Shown here one piece after another: positions 42,916 to 51,044 of a stretch of 64,000 nucleotides of DNA. Below the pieces are notes generated by a model. The model had not been told where the DNA came from and did no database searches. It worked only from the letters and a program-made list of their open reading frames with translations. Source of the stretch: CAWGLW01 sp963823525 (GTDB lineage: Bacteria; Pseudomonadota; Gammaproteobacteria; Steroidobacterales; Steroidobacteraceae); the NCBI GenBank assembly GCA_963823525.1, contig CAWGLW010000005.1, positions 496,001-560,000 of the forward strand. The letters are read 5' to 3'. A program made the position numbers and the translations under genes. How positions within the stretch are numbered: position 1 is the first letter of the stretch; the number at the start of each line of letters is the position of its first letter.

Positions 42916-43215
42916 ATGGCCTACTACGCGATCTTTGACGTAGAGATCCATGACCCTTCAAAGTACCGGGAGTACATGACGCAGATCAAACCCGCGCTCG
43001 AAGCGGTAGGTGGGCGCTATCTCGTGCGCGGCGGTGCACACAAGGTTCTCGAGGGTGACTGGCACCCTAAGCGCCTTGTCATCGTCGAGTTCCCCGATCC
43101 AGCCGCGATGCAGGCCTTCTACGAGAGCGCCACTTACCAGGGTCTCAAGGCTTTGCGTGAAGCTGCAAGCACGGCCTGCCTGGTCAGCGTCGAAGGCGCC
43201 AACGAGAGTCGCTGA
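42916..43215 (+). CDS. DUF1330 family protein
   Basis: 99 aa ferredoxin-like alpha/beta fold. It has the DUF1330 hallmarks MAYYAIFDVEIHDPSKYREYMTQIKPALEAVGGRYLVRGG, HPKRLVIVEFPDPAAMQAFYESATYQGLKALREAAS. The start at 42916 matches the usual M-x-x-Y-x-I-x-x-V-x-I-x-D opening; a GTG 39 bases upstream would add a non-conserved leader. The family is soluble and of unknown function, possibly a small oxidoreductase- or monooxygenase-like protein. Confidence 0.85.
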   Translation: MAYYAIFDVEIHDPSKYREYMTQIKPALEAVGGRYLVRGGAHKVLEGDWHPKRLVIVEFPDPAAMQAFYESATYQGLKALREAASTACLVSVEGANESR

Positions 43216-43248
43216 CGCGGCCGTTTGCGAGCGGGGCCTCTGGTTCGC

Positions 43249-44311
43249 TCAATCCCCTATCTTGAGCAACACTTTGCCCGTGCGGCCTCTGACGTTCGAG
43301 GCCTGCAGCGCTTCAATTACCTGATCAAGCGAAAAGACCGCGTCGATCGGCGAGTCGAAAACGCCGGCCATTGTCAGCTTACCGATTTCGCCAAAAAGCG
43401 CGGGGAGTTCGGCCGGCGGCTGCAACGCCAGCCAGTTGGTCGCGAAGAAAGCCCGTCAGGCGCGAGACAGGCATCATCATGTCACGCGACGGCAGGCTGA
43501 TCGGCGTATTCGCCAGGGTTCCGTACACGACCATGTGACCGTTGAGGGTCAGGCATTGCAGCATCTGCGCGGCGAGTTCACCGCCGACGCAATCCATTGC
43601 GTACTCGACACCGCGCCCATCGGTAGCGCGCGCGACTTCATCGAGCACGTCCTTTGATTCGGTATTGACAATGACATCCGCGCGCAACGCCTCGAGTCCC
43701 GGCCGATGGGCCTCGCTTCGAATCAGGTTGATGGTCCTGAACCCTGCCTGCTTGCTCATGCGGATGACGATCTTTGCAAGCGCCGAGCCGGCGGCGCTTT
43801 GCAGCAGCCAGGTGTCCGGGCGCACGGCAAGCACCTTGTGCACCATCGCGTAAGCCGAGACCGGATTGACAATGAACATCGCGGCGCGCTCGTCGCTCAG
43901 CGCGTCGGGAACCGGTAATGCTTTCTGGGCCGCGACGACGGTGTACTCCTGCCAGGCGCCCATCGGCGGGCCGGCAATGACCGCGACCCGCTTGCCGGCC
44001 AACGTCTCGGGAACGCCGGGACCGCAGGCATCGACGATGCCGTAGCCTTCGCCGCCCAGGGCGTAGGGCGGCCGCGGGCAAGGTACGCCGCGCGCCGGGT
44101 CGTAACACAGTGGCTGCCGTCCCCGGTTCCAGATCAGTCGCTCGAGCGCGTGATCGTAGTCACCGCGGATGAAATTCATGTCCGACGGATTGACCGGACT
44201 CAGGCGCATGCGCACGCGGACCTGCCCGGGACCGGGCTCAGGCTTCGGCGCCTCGACCACGCGAACGTACTCGAGACTGTCAGAGAGCTTTTCGATCTGG
44301 ACGGATTTCAT
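43249..44311 (-). pseudogene. MDR-family alcohol dehydrogenase / enoyl reductase with a frameshift
   Basis: The frame from 44311 reads a medium-chain dehydrogenase/reductase: MKSVQIEKLSDSLEYVRVVEAPKPEPGPGQVRVRMRLSPVNPSDMNFIRGDYD, GGEGYGIVDACGPGV, GKRVAVIAGPPMGAWQEYTVV, and the nucleotide-binding LLQSAAGSALAKIVIRMSKQAG. It goes off frame near 43445-43450 after SRLTGF. The expected C-terminus, FATNWLALQPPAELPALFGEIGKLTMAGVFDSPIDAVFSLDQVIEALQASNVRGRTGKVLLKIGD, continues in the next frame to a TGA at 43249-43251. One extra base in GGCTTTCTTCGCG explains it. No zinc-binding Cys set is seen, so it is nearer quinone oxidoreductase/MECR types. It is either a real recent mutation or a sequencing error. 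Confidence 0.75.
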
Positions 44312-44342
44312 CACGCACCTCGCTGAGGCTCAGGTTCATCAA

Positions 44343-44427
44343 ATTCGGGGACAGTTTGCTTATCTCTGTCCAGGGGCCGGTATGGTTGGCGCCAGGCTAA
44401 GGAAAGATAAGTAAACTGTCCCCGAAT
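44343..44427. repeat. REP-like long hairpin, copy 2, at the 3' end of tRNA-Leu
   Basis: 23-bp arms (44343-44365 and 44405-44427) have one mismatch. The outer part is the same ATTCGGGGACAGTTT end as copy 1, while the middle (39 bp) is unrelated in sequence. It ends 3 bp from the encoded CCA of the tRNA, directly downstream of it in the direction of transcription. It could work as terminator or processing signal as well as being a mobile repeat. Confidence 0.75.
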
Positions 44428-44430
44428 TAT

Positions 44431-44517
44431 TGGTGCCCCGGACAGGAATCGAACCTGTACGCCCTTACGGGCAACGGATTTTAAGTCCGTTGCGTCTACC
44501 AGTTCCGCCACCGGGGC
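44431..44517 (-). tRNA. tRNA-Leu (anticodon UAA)
   Basis: 87 nt on the minus strand. The 7-bp acceptor stem GCCCCGG/CCGGGGC is followed by A and an encoded CCA (44431-44433). The D arm is GGCGGAACTGGTAGACGC, and the anticodon stem ACGGA/TCCGT has loop CTTAAAA, giving UAA. A long variable arm TGCCCGTAAGGGCGT and the T arm ACAGGTTCGATTCCTGT complete a class II tRNA, as expected for leucine. Confidence 0.97.
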
Positions 44518-44569
44518 CGATTAATGGAATTGGCGGAAGTTTACGAGAATGCGTGGCAAAACGCCCTGC

Positions 44570-44866
44570 TCAGGCCCGATCAGACGCTTTTCTCGCCTTC
44601 AGTCTCGCCAGCGCTGCCTCGACCTCGGTTCTGAGTCGATTGTGACCTTCACTGTCGAGCGGCAGCCATGAATGGGGAATGGAAAGCTCTTCCTCGCTGT
44701 CGCCCGCCGTGATACGCAGGCGGTGGATTTTCGTCGTCATCGCATCGGCCCCGTCGTCCCAGACGGGCGGCAGGATGTCCAGGTTTGCGGCCGTGGCATG
44801 GGAAAGAATGTAGTGCGAAGCATTGTCGAGAAGTATCTGGTAGTCGGCTTTTTCGTGAGTAGACAT
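44570..44866 (-). CDS. Hypothetical soluble protein, 98 aa
   Basis: The start at 44866 (MSTHEKADYQILLDNASHYIL) has GGAGGAGGAAG directly upstream, a very strong ribosome-binding site. The product is acidic and alpha/beta: ...PVWDDGADAMTTKIHRLRITAGDSEEELSIPHSWLPLDSEGHNRLRTEVEAALARLKARKASDRA. No signal or membrane segment is present and no family is recognised with certainty. It lies between tRNA-Leu and the sulfate-activation gene on the same strand, with 46 bp from the stop of the latter. Confidence 0.6.
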   Translation of the reverse strand: MSTHEKADYQILLDNASHYILSHATAANLDILPPVWDDGADAMTTKIHRLRITAGDSEEELSIPHSWLPLDSEGHNRLRTEVEAALARLKARKASDRA

Positions 44867-44912
44867 ATCTTCCTCCTCCACCGCGTCGGGCAACGTCTTG
44901 CACCCTGGTTGC

Positions 44913-46625
44913 TCAGTTGATGTAGCCGAGGCTCTCGAGCTTCACGAGGATTCGATGAGCCGCAAGATCGGGCGACAGATTCCGGGTGTCTATTTCCATC
45001 TCGGGATTCTCCGGCACCTCGTAAGGATCGCTGATACCGGTAAATTCCTTGATCTTACCGGCGCGCGCCAGGGCATACAGGCCCTTACGATCCCGCTTTT
45101 CGCAGACCTCCAGCGGTGTAGCGACGTGGATTTCCACGAAACCACCCACCGCCTCGATCATCTCGCGGACCTGTCGCCGCGTTGCAGCGTAAGGGGCAAT
45201 CGGGGCGCACACCGCGACACCGCCGTACTTTGTGATCTCCGAGGCCACATAACCGATTCGCAGTATATTCATGTCCCGATGCTCCCGGGAGAAGCCCAGT
45301 TCGCTGGAGAGGTGCTTTCTCACGACATCGCCATCGAGCAGAGTCACGCGGCGGGATCCCTGCTCCAGCAACTTGACGAGCAGAGCATTTGCGATCGTCG
45401 ATTTTCCGGAGCCGGACAGGCCGGTAAAGAAGACCGTGAAGCCCTGACGATGCTTCGGCGGGTGGGTTGCGCGAAGCTCCGCAATGATTTCCGGATAGGA
45501 ATACCATTCCGGAATCGTCAGTCCTTCGCGCAGCCGTCGCCTGAACTCCGTACCCGACAATCGCGAGGCCGTCATGCCCGGCGTAATCTCGTTCTCAGGG
45601 ACGAACTGGGCCTTCTCCTCGACGTATACCATTTCCTTGAACGGCACGACCGTCACTTCCAGTTCTTCTTCGTGCGCCTGCAGTAACTGCTGAGCCGCGT
45701 ACGGCTCGTAAAAGGCATCGCCATTCGCAGCGGTGCCGGGGCCGGCGTGGTCTCGACCGACGATCAAGTGCGTGCAGCCGAAGTTCTTGCGAATGATCCC
45801 GTGCCATAGAGCCTCTCTGGGCCCCGCCATCCGCATCGCGAGATTCAACAGGCTGAGCGTCGTCGTCTGCTCCGGGTAATGCTTGAGCATGTGCTCATAG
45901 CATCGCACGCGGGTGTAGTGATCAATGTCGCCGGGCCTCGTCAGGCCGACCACCGGGTGCAGGAGAAGGTTGGCTTCGGTCTCTCTCGCGGCTCGAATGG
46001 TCAGCTCCTGGTGCGCCCGATGCATCGGGTTACGGGTCTGGAAGGCCACGACCTTGCGCCAGCCCAGCTTCCTGAACCGTCCGCGCAACTCTGAAGGTGA
46101 ATCCCGCATTAACTTGAAGTCGTAATGCATCGGCGGTTCCACACCGCGGAGCCTGCCACCAAGATAAATATCGCCTGTACGGTGAATCAGAAAGTGAACG
46201 CCCGGGTGTGCCTCGTCTTCCGTGCCAAAGACGCTGAGCGCCTCGAGAGTCTTGTCGGGCCGCCAGTTGTCACTGACCTCCATGGTTGCGACAAGTACGC
46301 CTTCGGGGTCTCGCAGTCCGATGTGATCGCCCGACTTTACCTGGGCGGCGAATTCTTCGGAAACGTCCAGATTGATCGGAATCGGCCAGAGCACGCCCGA
46401 AGGCAGTCGCATCTTCTTCAGGACGCTGTCGTACGCGCGACGGTCGAGGAAGCCCTCGAGCGGAGAGAAGGCCCCGTTCAACAGCATCTCAATGTCGCAG
46501 ACCTGCCGGTCAGTCAGATTCCATGACAGATAGTTACGTGCGGCCTCCTTTTCGATCTCGGCTTCCGACTCGTTCAGATACAGATCTTTCAGCGTGCCGC
46601 CGTGTGCTTCTTTAAACGCGCCCAT
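44913..46625 (-). CDS. sat/cysC: Bifunctional sulfate adenylyltransferase/adenylylsulfate kinase
   Basis: 570 aa fusion. The N-terminal ATP sulfurylase spans about 1-390 (PUA-like opening through GAFSPLEGFL, then VAFQTRNPMHRAHQELTIRAA, HPVVGLTRPGDIDHYTRVRCYEHML, LIVGRDHAGPG and FSGTEFRRRL-type LSGTEFRRRLREG). The C-terminal APS kinase spans about 394-570 (FTGLSGSGKSTIANAL P-loop near 400, LLDGDVVRKHLSSELGFSREHRDMNILRIGYVASEI, FVEIHVATPLEVCEKRDRKGLYALARAGKIKEFTGISDPYE). It makes APS and then PAPS from sulfate, for assimilation or sulfation. The start at 46625 has AGGGGG upstream; an earlier ATG adds 21 unlikely residues. Confidence 0.93.
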   Translation of the reverse strand: MGAFKEAHGGTLKDLYLNESEAEIEKEAARNYLSWNLTDRQVCDIEMLLNGAFSPLEGFLDRRAYDSVLKKMRLPSGVLWPIPINLDVSEEFAAQVKSGDHIGLRDPEGVLVATMEVSDNWRPDKTLEALSVFGTEDEAHPGVHFLIHRTGDIYLGGRLRGVEPPMHYDFKLMRDSPSELRGRFRKLGWRKVVAFQTRNPMHRAHQELTIRAARETEANLLLHPVVGLTRPGDIDHYTRVRCYEHMLKHYPEQTTTLSLLNLAMRMAGPREALWHGIIRKNFGCTHLIVGRDHAGPGTAANGDAFYEPYAAQQLLQAHEEELEVTVVPFKEMVYVEEKAQFVPENEITPGMTASRLSGTEFRRRLREGLTIPEWYSYPEIIAELRATHPPKHRQGFTVFFTGLSGSGKSTIANALLVKLLEQGSRRVTLLDGDVVRKHLSSELGFSREHRDMNILRIGYVASEITKYGGVAVCAPIAPYAATRRQVREMIEAVGGFVEIHVATPLEVCEKRDRKGLYALARAGKIKEFTGISDPYEVPENPEMEIDTRNLSPDLAAHRILVKLESLGYIN

Positions 46626-46773
46626 GAGGCCCCCTGCACTTCTTACAGATCGTTGCTTCAGTCTACGCAACGCGCCCGGGGCAGCCAACTACTGCGGTCG
46701 TGTCGCGTAGACTCATCGCTGGCTACGGACTTCCGCCGCACCGCCTCGAGCAGGCTCAGCGGCCGGAATGCCA

Positions 46774-46804
46774 CCAAAAAGAAACCCCGCCGAAGCGGGG
46801 TTTC
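46774..46804 (-). terminator. Rho-independent terminator
   Basis: Read on the minus strand, the stem AAACCCCGC / GCGGGGTTT (46782-46790 and 46795-46803, loop 46791-46794) is followed by TTTCTTTTT. It ends the frameshifted gene 46853-47318 before the sulfate-activation gene. Confidence 0.85.
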
Positions 46805-46852
46805 CTCTGAGTCCGTCGTTCTGCCCGGGGCAGTCGACGCTGCTGCATCCAG

Positions 46853-47318
46853 CTAGCGGAGAATCATATCGCGCAACAGTATGGTGCTGCCCACCTTGCG
46901 GTATTCGGCACGGTCGCCCGACTCCTTGTTCAACTTTTCGATGGTCGTTTGCATGTGCGCGCGCCAGGCCTTGGCACGCTCTCTCATTCTCTGCAGCATC
47001 CGGCATGGTATCGAATACCGTGATGAGGTAGAGATCCGGCTCCCCCTCTCGTGCGTATTCGTTGCTCAGCACGTGGTAGCTCTTGATCCAGCCCTGCTGT
47101 TTTCCAAATTCCATCGATGAGTTCCACTGCGTAGCCAGGTGGTTCGCGTACTTCAGCCAGGCACCATCGTTGACGTGGATCCCCGCAACCTCCCAATAGC
47201 TGCCGTCCTTGTACGGAAATTCGTCCTGCGCTGCCGCAGGTAACGACATCACCATCAGCAGTCCACCGATCAGCGCCAGAGCTTGAAGCTTGATTGCCCC
47301 CAACATTGTTCTATTCAT
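46853..47318 (-). pseudogene. Secreted protein of unknown function with a frameshift
   Basis: The frame from ATG 47318 gives a signal peptide (MNRTMLGAIKLQALALIGGLLMVMSLPAAAQDE) and a dimeric alpha-beta barrel-like protein: FPYKDGSYWEVAGIHVNDGAWLKYANHLATQWNSSMEFGKQQGWIKSYHVLSNEYAREGEPDLYLITVFDTMPDAAE. The rest, MRERAKAWRAHMQTTIEKLNKESGDRAEYRKVGSTILLRDMILR, lies in another frame and ends at TAG 46853-46855. One extra A in GAGAATGAGAG near 46990 would account for it. The whole gene is otherwise intact, so a recent mutation or a sequence error is likely. Confidence 0.7.
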
Positions 47319-47449
47319 TAGACATTTCTCACTTATTAAGTTTTCAGACGAGGCGATACTAACAGCAAAGCCGTTCGCGCCAGCCGATTTCGCGCCGTCA
47401 GTCAACTCAAGACACTCGCGGCTCGGGCGATGCCCTGGTGGTCGAAACC

Positions 47450-48406
47450 TCAGGAGGCGTGCGACCCTGAGTCCGGCGACGACTTGCCGCCCCGGCGCAA
47501 TTTCCTCGCCAGCGCAACAACCGCAACCGCCGCCGCACCGGCGATAACGCCAATCACGGCCCCCGTGAGTATCGGCGCCAGGACGGCCACGATCCGCGGT
47601 GCCCCTTCGATGAGCACTGCGATTCCGTGTTCGACCGCCGGAAAGCCGTGGGCCAGGATACCGCCGCCCACGAGGAACATCGCGGCCGTGCCCACAACGG
47701 AAAGCACTTTCATCAGCCACGGCGCAAACCAGAGAATGCCGCGACCCAGCGAGCGCGATAGCGAGGCTCCCACACTGTCGCCTGTCCGTCCGGTGAGGTG
47801 CAGGCCGAGGTCGTCCAGCTTGACGATGCCCGCGACGAGGCCATACACGCCCACTGTCATCAGCAGCGCAATGCTGACCAGCGCCGCGACTCGTACGCCC
47901 GGGGTGGCCGTCGCTACTGAGCCGAGCGCGATGACGATGATCTCCGCGGAGAGGATGAAGTCGGTGCGAATCGCGCCCTTGATCTTGTCTTTCTCGAACG
48001 TGCGCAAGTCGACCGCCGGGTCTTCGAGCGCGTGCCGAAGTTCCTCGCGGTGTGCCTGCTCTTCAGTCCGATGGGCCAGCTTGTGCCAGATCTTTTCAAA
48101 TCCCTCATAGCAGAGGTAAAGGCCGCCGATCATCAGCAAGGGGGTGATTGCCTGCGGCGCGAGCGCGCTGACTGCGAGCGCTGCCGGCACGAGGATCGCC
48201 TTGTTCAGCAGCGACCCCTTGGCAACGTCCCAGACCACCGGAAGTTCGCGGTCCGCCCGAACTCCCGAAACCTGCTGCGCATTGAGCGCCAGGTCGTCGC
48301 CCAACACTCCAGCGGTCTTCTTGGTGGCGACTTTCGTCATCAGCGCCACGTCGTCGAGGACGCTGGCGATGTCATCGAGCAGTGCGAGTAGGCTGGCGCC
48401 TGCCAA
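47450..48406 (-). CDS. DUF808 (YedI-like) inner-membrane protein
   Basis: 318 aa with the full DUF808 signature. The start is MAGASLLALLDDIASVLDDVALMTKVATKKTAGVLGDDLALNAQQVSGVRADRELPVVWDVAKGSLLNKAILVPAAL. The middle is LLMIGGLYLCYEGFEKIWHKL and KDKIKGAIRTDFILSAEIIVIALG. Further helices include LVSIALLMTVGVYGLVAGIVKLDDLGLHL, ending with a Gly/Ala-rich helix and a basic tail. About 7-8 membrane segments are expected. Function unknown. The gene is single. Confidence 0.88.
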   Translation of the reverse strand: MAGASLLALLDDIASVLDDVALMTKVATKKTAGVLGDDLALNAQQVSGVRADRELPVVWDVAKGSLLNKAILVPAALAVSALAPQAITPLLMIGGLYLCYEGFEKIWHKLAHRTEEQAHREELRHALEDPAVDLRTFEKDKIKGAIRTDFILSAEIIVIALGSVATATPGVRVAALVSIALLMTVGVYGLVAGIVKLDDLGLHLTGRTGDSVGASLSRSLGRGILWFAPWLMKVLSVVGTAAMFLVGGGILAHGFPAVEHGIAVLIEGAPRIVAVLAPILTGAVIGVIAGAAAVAVVALARKLRRGGKSSPDSGSHAS

Positions 48407-48570
48407 GGTGCAACTCCCGTTTTTGAACGACCGTCATAGTAAGCGGCGCGGACCGTTGCCGAAACCCCCAACCCGATTCGCCGCTGCTTCAGCCGAGCTG
48501 AGGACGAGCGACGGCACCGGCCGCCGGTACAGGCCGTAAGGACTCACTCATGCGGACCAAAAAGCCCGGC

Positions 48571-48895
48571 TCAGTATCGACCCATCGCCGTCGGCGTTCC
48601 TGCGGCAGGGTGCGCACTGCAGCAAGGTACAAGATGACTGGCGAACTGCCGCGTCGAGTTGGCCCAACTGCGACTTTCGGCGAAAACCCGACACGCGATC
48701 CGATCGAGTACCAGCGCATCGCGACACGCCCGGCAAAGCTCGTGATCGCGCACGCCGGCCACACCATGACGCACGACGTCAATTGGCCCGCTCACCGGCA
48801 TCGCTGCGACAGGCATCCCGCAGGTGTCGGCCGTACCCGGAAAGACAGAGACATCGGCATCGGCCAGCGTCGCGTTTATCTGAGGATCAGGCAAG
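48571..48895 (-). pseudogene. Glycosyltransferase (GT1/GT4-like) C-terminal remnant
   Basis: The minus strand reads PDPQINATLADADVSVFPGTADTCGMPVAAMPVSGPIDVVRHGVAGVRDHELCRACRDALVLDRIACRVFAESRSWANSTRQFASHLVP. This corresponds to the C-terminal nucleotide-sugar-binding part of GT4-type glycosyltransferases (D-V-x-V-F-P-S-x-T-D-T-F-G...C-G-x-P-V-A-A-x-P-V-x-G-P-I-D-V). About ten residues around F-G-x-x-x-x-E-A-M-A, including the catalytic Glu, are missing between DT and CG. No N-terminal part exists. It begins right after the dgkA stop. Confidence 0.55.
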
Positions 48896-49303
48896 AAAAC
48901 GATCGTAAACGACGGCACCCCAGACGATAGCCAGCAGCAGGAGGCTCAGCAGGACGGCCGCCGAGCCCTGGTCCTTCGCACGCCCGGACAACTCGTGCCG
49001 TTCGCTGCCATGCCGATCGATCGCGGCCTCGATGGCCGAGTTGAGCAGTTCGACGATCAGGACCAGCACGCAACAGCCGATCAGAAGCGCCTTCTCGACC
49101 GGGCCGCGACCGAGCCACAGGGCGACCGGAACGAGCGCCACGTTCAGCAGGATTTCCTGTCGAAACGCGGCCTCGTGTTTCCAGGCCTGCCGCAACCCCT
49201 GCGCCGAGTAACGCGTTGCGTTGATCACCCGGCTCAAACCGCTCGTCCCGGAAATGCCCACGCACGCTCCTGTTCCGCTCGGCTTCGTCGCCCATGAAGC
49301 CAT
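48887..49303 (-). CDS. dgkA: Diacylglycerol kinase DgkA
   Basis: 138 aa small integral-membrane kinase that recycles diacylglycerol to phosphatidate. It has RVINATRYSAQGLRQAWKHEAAFRQEILLNVAL at the start of the conserved part, then three membrane helices. The catalytic stretch is ELLNSAIEAAIDRHGSERHELSGRAKDQGSAAVLLSLL, with the two key Glu residues. The first 20 residues (MASWATKPSGTGACVGISG) are longer than in E. coli, and the true start may lie a little downstream. It converges on nothing and precedes the glycosyltransferase remnant. Confidence 0.9.
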   Translation of the reverse strand: MASWATKPSGTGACVGISGTSGLSRVINATRYSAQGLRQAWKHEAAFRQEILLNVALVPVALWLGRGPVEKALLIGCCVLVLIVELLNSAIEAAIDRHGSERHELSGRAKDQGSAAVLLSLLLLAIVWGAVVYDRFLA

Positions 49304-49514
49304 TCAAACCAGATAAAGGGGCCCGAACGTCATCGGGCTCTGTCCGGGCCGACGTCGATGGTAGATCAAACAGGCTTCTGCCACTCGATCCCGTTGCGTC
49401 GGCTTAGAGGCGCCAGCACAGGGCTGAATCACAGGATATGTTAAGTACCAAACATCTGTGCGAGCGAAGGCGTAGTCTCAGATCGTACAAATATAAAAAT
49501 AAAGGGGTCATGTC

Positions 49515-49682
49515 ATGGGGACTCATCACTCCGCTGAGGCTCGTCAGGCATCGAGTTCCACCGCTGCGAATCGGGCGGTCGCGTGGCTGACGATGAACTT
49601 TGTGACGATGTACCTGGCGGCGACCATCCTGCGGCGCGTGTGGACCGTGCTGAATTCGGATTTAGGGGATCTGTTTCCTTAA
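49515..49682 (+). CDS. Small membrane-associated protein, 55 aa
   Basis: The ATG at 49515 has AAGGGG 7-8 bases upstream and an AT-rich stretch with TATAAAAATA before that, so transcription and translation signals are present. The peptide has a polar Ser/Ala/His start (GTHHSAEARQASSSTAANRA), one hydrophobic helix (VAWLTMNFVTMYLAATILRRVW) and a short acidic tail (NSDLGDLFP). No family is recognised. The surrounding gaps 49304-49514 and 49683-49923 hold no other gene. Confidence 0.5.
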   Translation: MGTHHSAEARQASSSTAANRAVAWLTMNFVTMYLAATILRRVWTVLNSDLGDLFP

Positions 49683-49923
49683 AATTCCGGCGGGGCCGGC
49701 TGTCTGGAAAGGCCGGGCGCATGCGGACTTCGATCCCTTTTACATCCAACGCGAAGGCCCGATGACTGCCGGGTGGCGGCGTCCAGGTCCTGCGTTTTCC
49801 ACCAGTAGTTCGCGTCGCGGAAGGCGGGGCGGATCATGCCTTTTGTGGAATCGTCCATGTCGCCATCGTGTCGCGTTGCGCCGGGCGGATCTGTGCGTTG
49901 TTGTGGCGGGAATGCGAAGGAAC

Positions 49924-49951
49924 ACGATCCCCGGCAAGGGGCCGGGGTCGT
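49924..49951 (-). terminator. Hairpin downstream of the PEP-CTERM gene
   Basis: Arms ACGATCCCCGGC and GCCGGGGTCGT pair with one bulged base around a 5-nt loop, 20 bp beyond the stop of the minus-strand gene 49972-50715. It lacks a good T-run, so termination is only probable. Confidence 0.35.
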
Positions 49952-49971
49952 TGTTGAGGTGAGTGTCTCGC

Positions 49972-50715
49972 TTACGCTTTGCGTCGTCGGCTCAGGCCGA
50001 TGCCGCCAAGACCAAGAGCGAGCAGCGCGATCGTGCCGGGTTCGGGCGTCGCATAGGGTCGGGTAAAGTCTACGAATCCGCTGATCCGGTAGCCGAACTC
50101 GGTAGAGAACAGATCCTCCGAGAAGACCGCGTTGTACAAGTCCACGGTCTGTTCGAAATAGACACGGTCCCCGACCGCCGCACTGTAGTAGTTGAATCTT
50201 GGCTCTCCATACCAGGTCTCATCGTTGGAGAGGATTTCCGTGTAACCACGTATGATCCCGAAGCTATCGCCGATCGTCGCGACCAGCAACAGAGGCGTGA
50301 AGACCCCGAGTTCGCCTTGTGCGGAATGGTCGCCGGCATCGTAGTCCGTGTGCTGAAAAAGCGACGGATAGTAGGCTGACTCGAAGAGGTAGCTTGCCAC
50401 GCCACCGTCCACACTCACGTCGCGCAGAAATGCCCATCCCGGTCTGAAAGAACCGGCACCGGAGTCCCACGACGATGCGTCGTTCAGGTGATACCGTGCG
50501 GCGCCTCCCAACACGATGAAATATGGCTGGGGCAACGCGCTGGGTTGGTAGTTATCACTCCAGTCAGTGTCCATCCTGTCGATGGTCGCGGCCGATACTG
50601 TCCCTCCAGCCACGGTAGTCAATGCGATTACGACCGTCGCGAGCATCATCGCGATGTTCGCGCGCCCTTCTGTCGGCCTCCTGCCGCCACGCAATCCACG
50701 ATTCCTTGATTTCAT
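49972..50715 (-). CDS. PEP-CTERM sorting-signal protein
   Basis: 247 aa. A signal peptide (about 1-43, ending VSAAT) is followed by a secreted beta-rich domain of unknown function (YFIVLGGAARYHLNDASSWDSGAGSFRPGWAFLRDVSVDGG...). The C-terminus has a classic PEP-CTERM tail: ATPEPGTIALLALGLGGIGLSRRRKA (PEP motif, hydrophobic helix, Arg cluster). Such proteins are processed by an exosortase (EpsH) and linked with exopolysaccharide or the cell surface. No exosortase is in this window. The body resembles PEP-CTERM proteins seen once per genome rather than a known enzyme. Confidence 0.85.
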   Translation of the reverse strand: MKSRNRGLRGGRRPTEGRANIAMMLATVVIALTTVAGGTVSAATIDRMDTDWSDNYQPSALPQPYFIVLGGAARYHLNDASSWDSGAGSFRPGWAFLRDVSVDGGVASYLFESAYYPSLFQHTDYDAGDHSAQGELGVFTPLLLVATIGDSFGIIRGYTEILSNDETWYGEPRFNYYSAAVGDRVYFEQTVDLYNAVFSEDLFSTEFGYRISGFVDFTRPYATPEPGTIALLALGLGGIGLSRRRKA

Positions 50716-51044
50716 ACAGCGCCCCCTTCTTGACGCCTGAACGCGGTCATCAGAACCGCATTCTATGGCCGTGCATTTTGTGTGCCTGACGATCCGCTCT
50801 TAACCAGATCAATGAGTTATCGGTCGGCAGAGACAAGCCGGTAGCAAGAGGTCTGTGAATATGTAAAAGATTGCGACGCCTTCGAATGAGAAGCGCTTCG
50901 ATTGCCGGTGCTATCTCGAGCAAGAAAAGCGTTCGTTCTCAAGTCGCGTAATGGAGCCGTGGCCGGTACCCAGCCTCGTCCACCGCACGCGAATATCCGA
51001 GCCACCTCTCAGAAACCGTCTTGCTGCACGACTAGGCTCAATGA
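50716..51044. other. Intergenic, no gene seen
   Basis: 329 bp between two divergent genes. It should contain both promoters. No open frame with coding character, palindrome or repeat stood out. Confidence 0.4.

Noticed and set aside
44311..44511. A 66-codon minus-strand frame running through the tRNA-Leu gene (MAELVDATDLKSVARKG...)
   Set aside because: This is the well-known spurious translation of tRNA-Leu sequence and should not be annotated.
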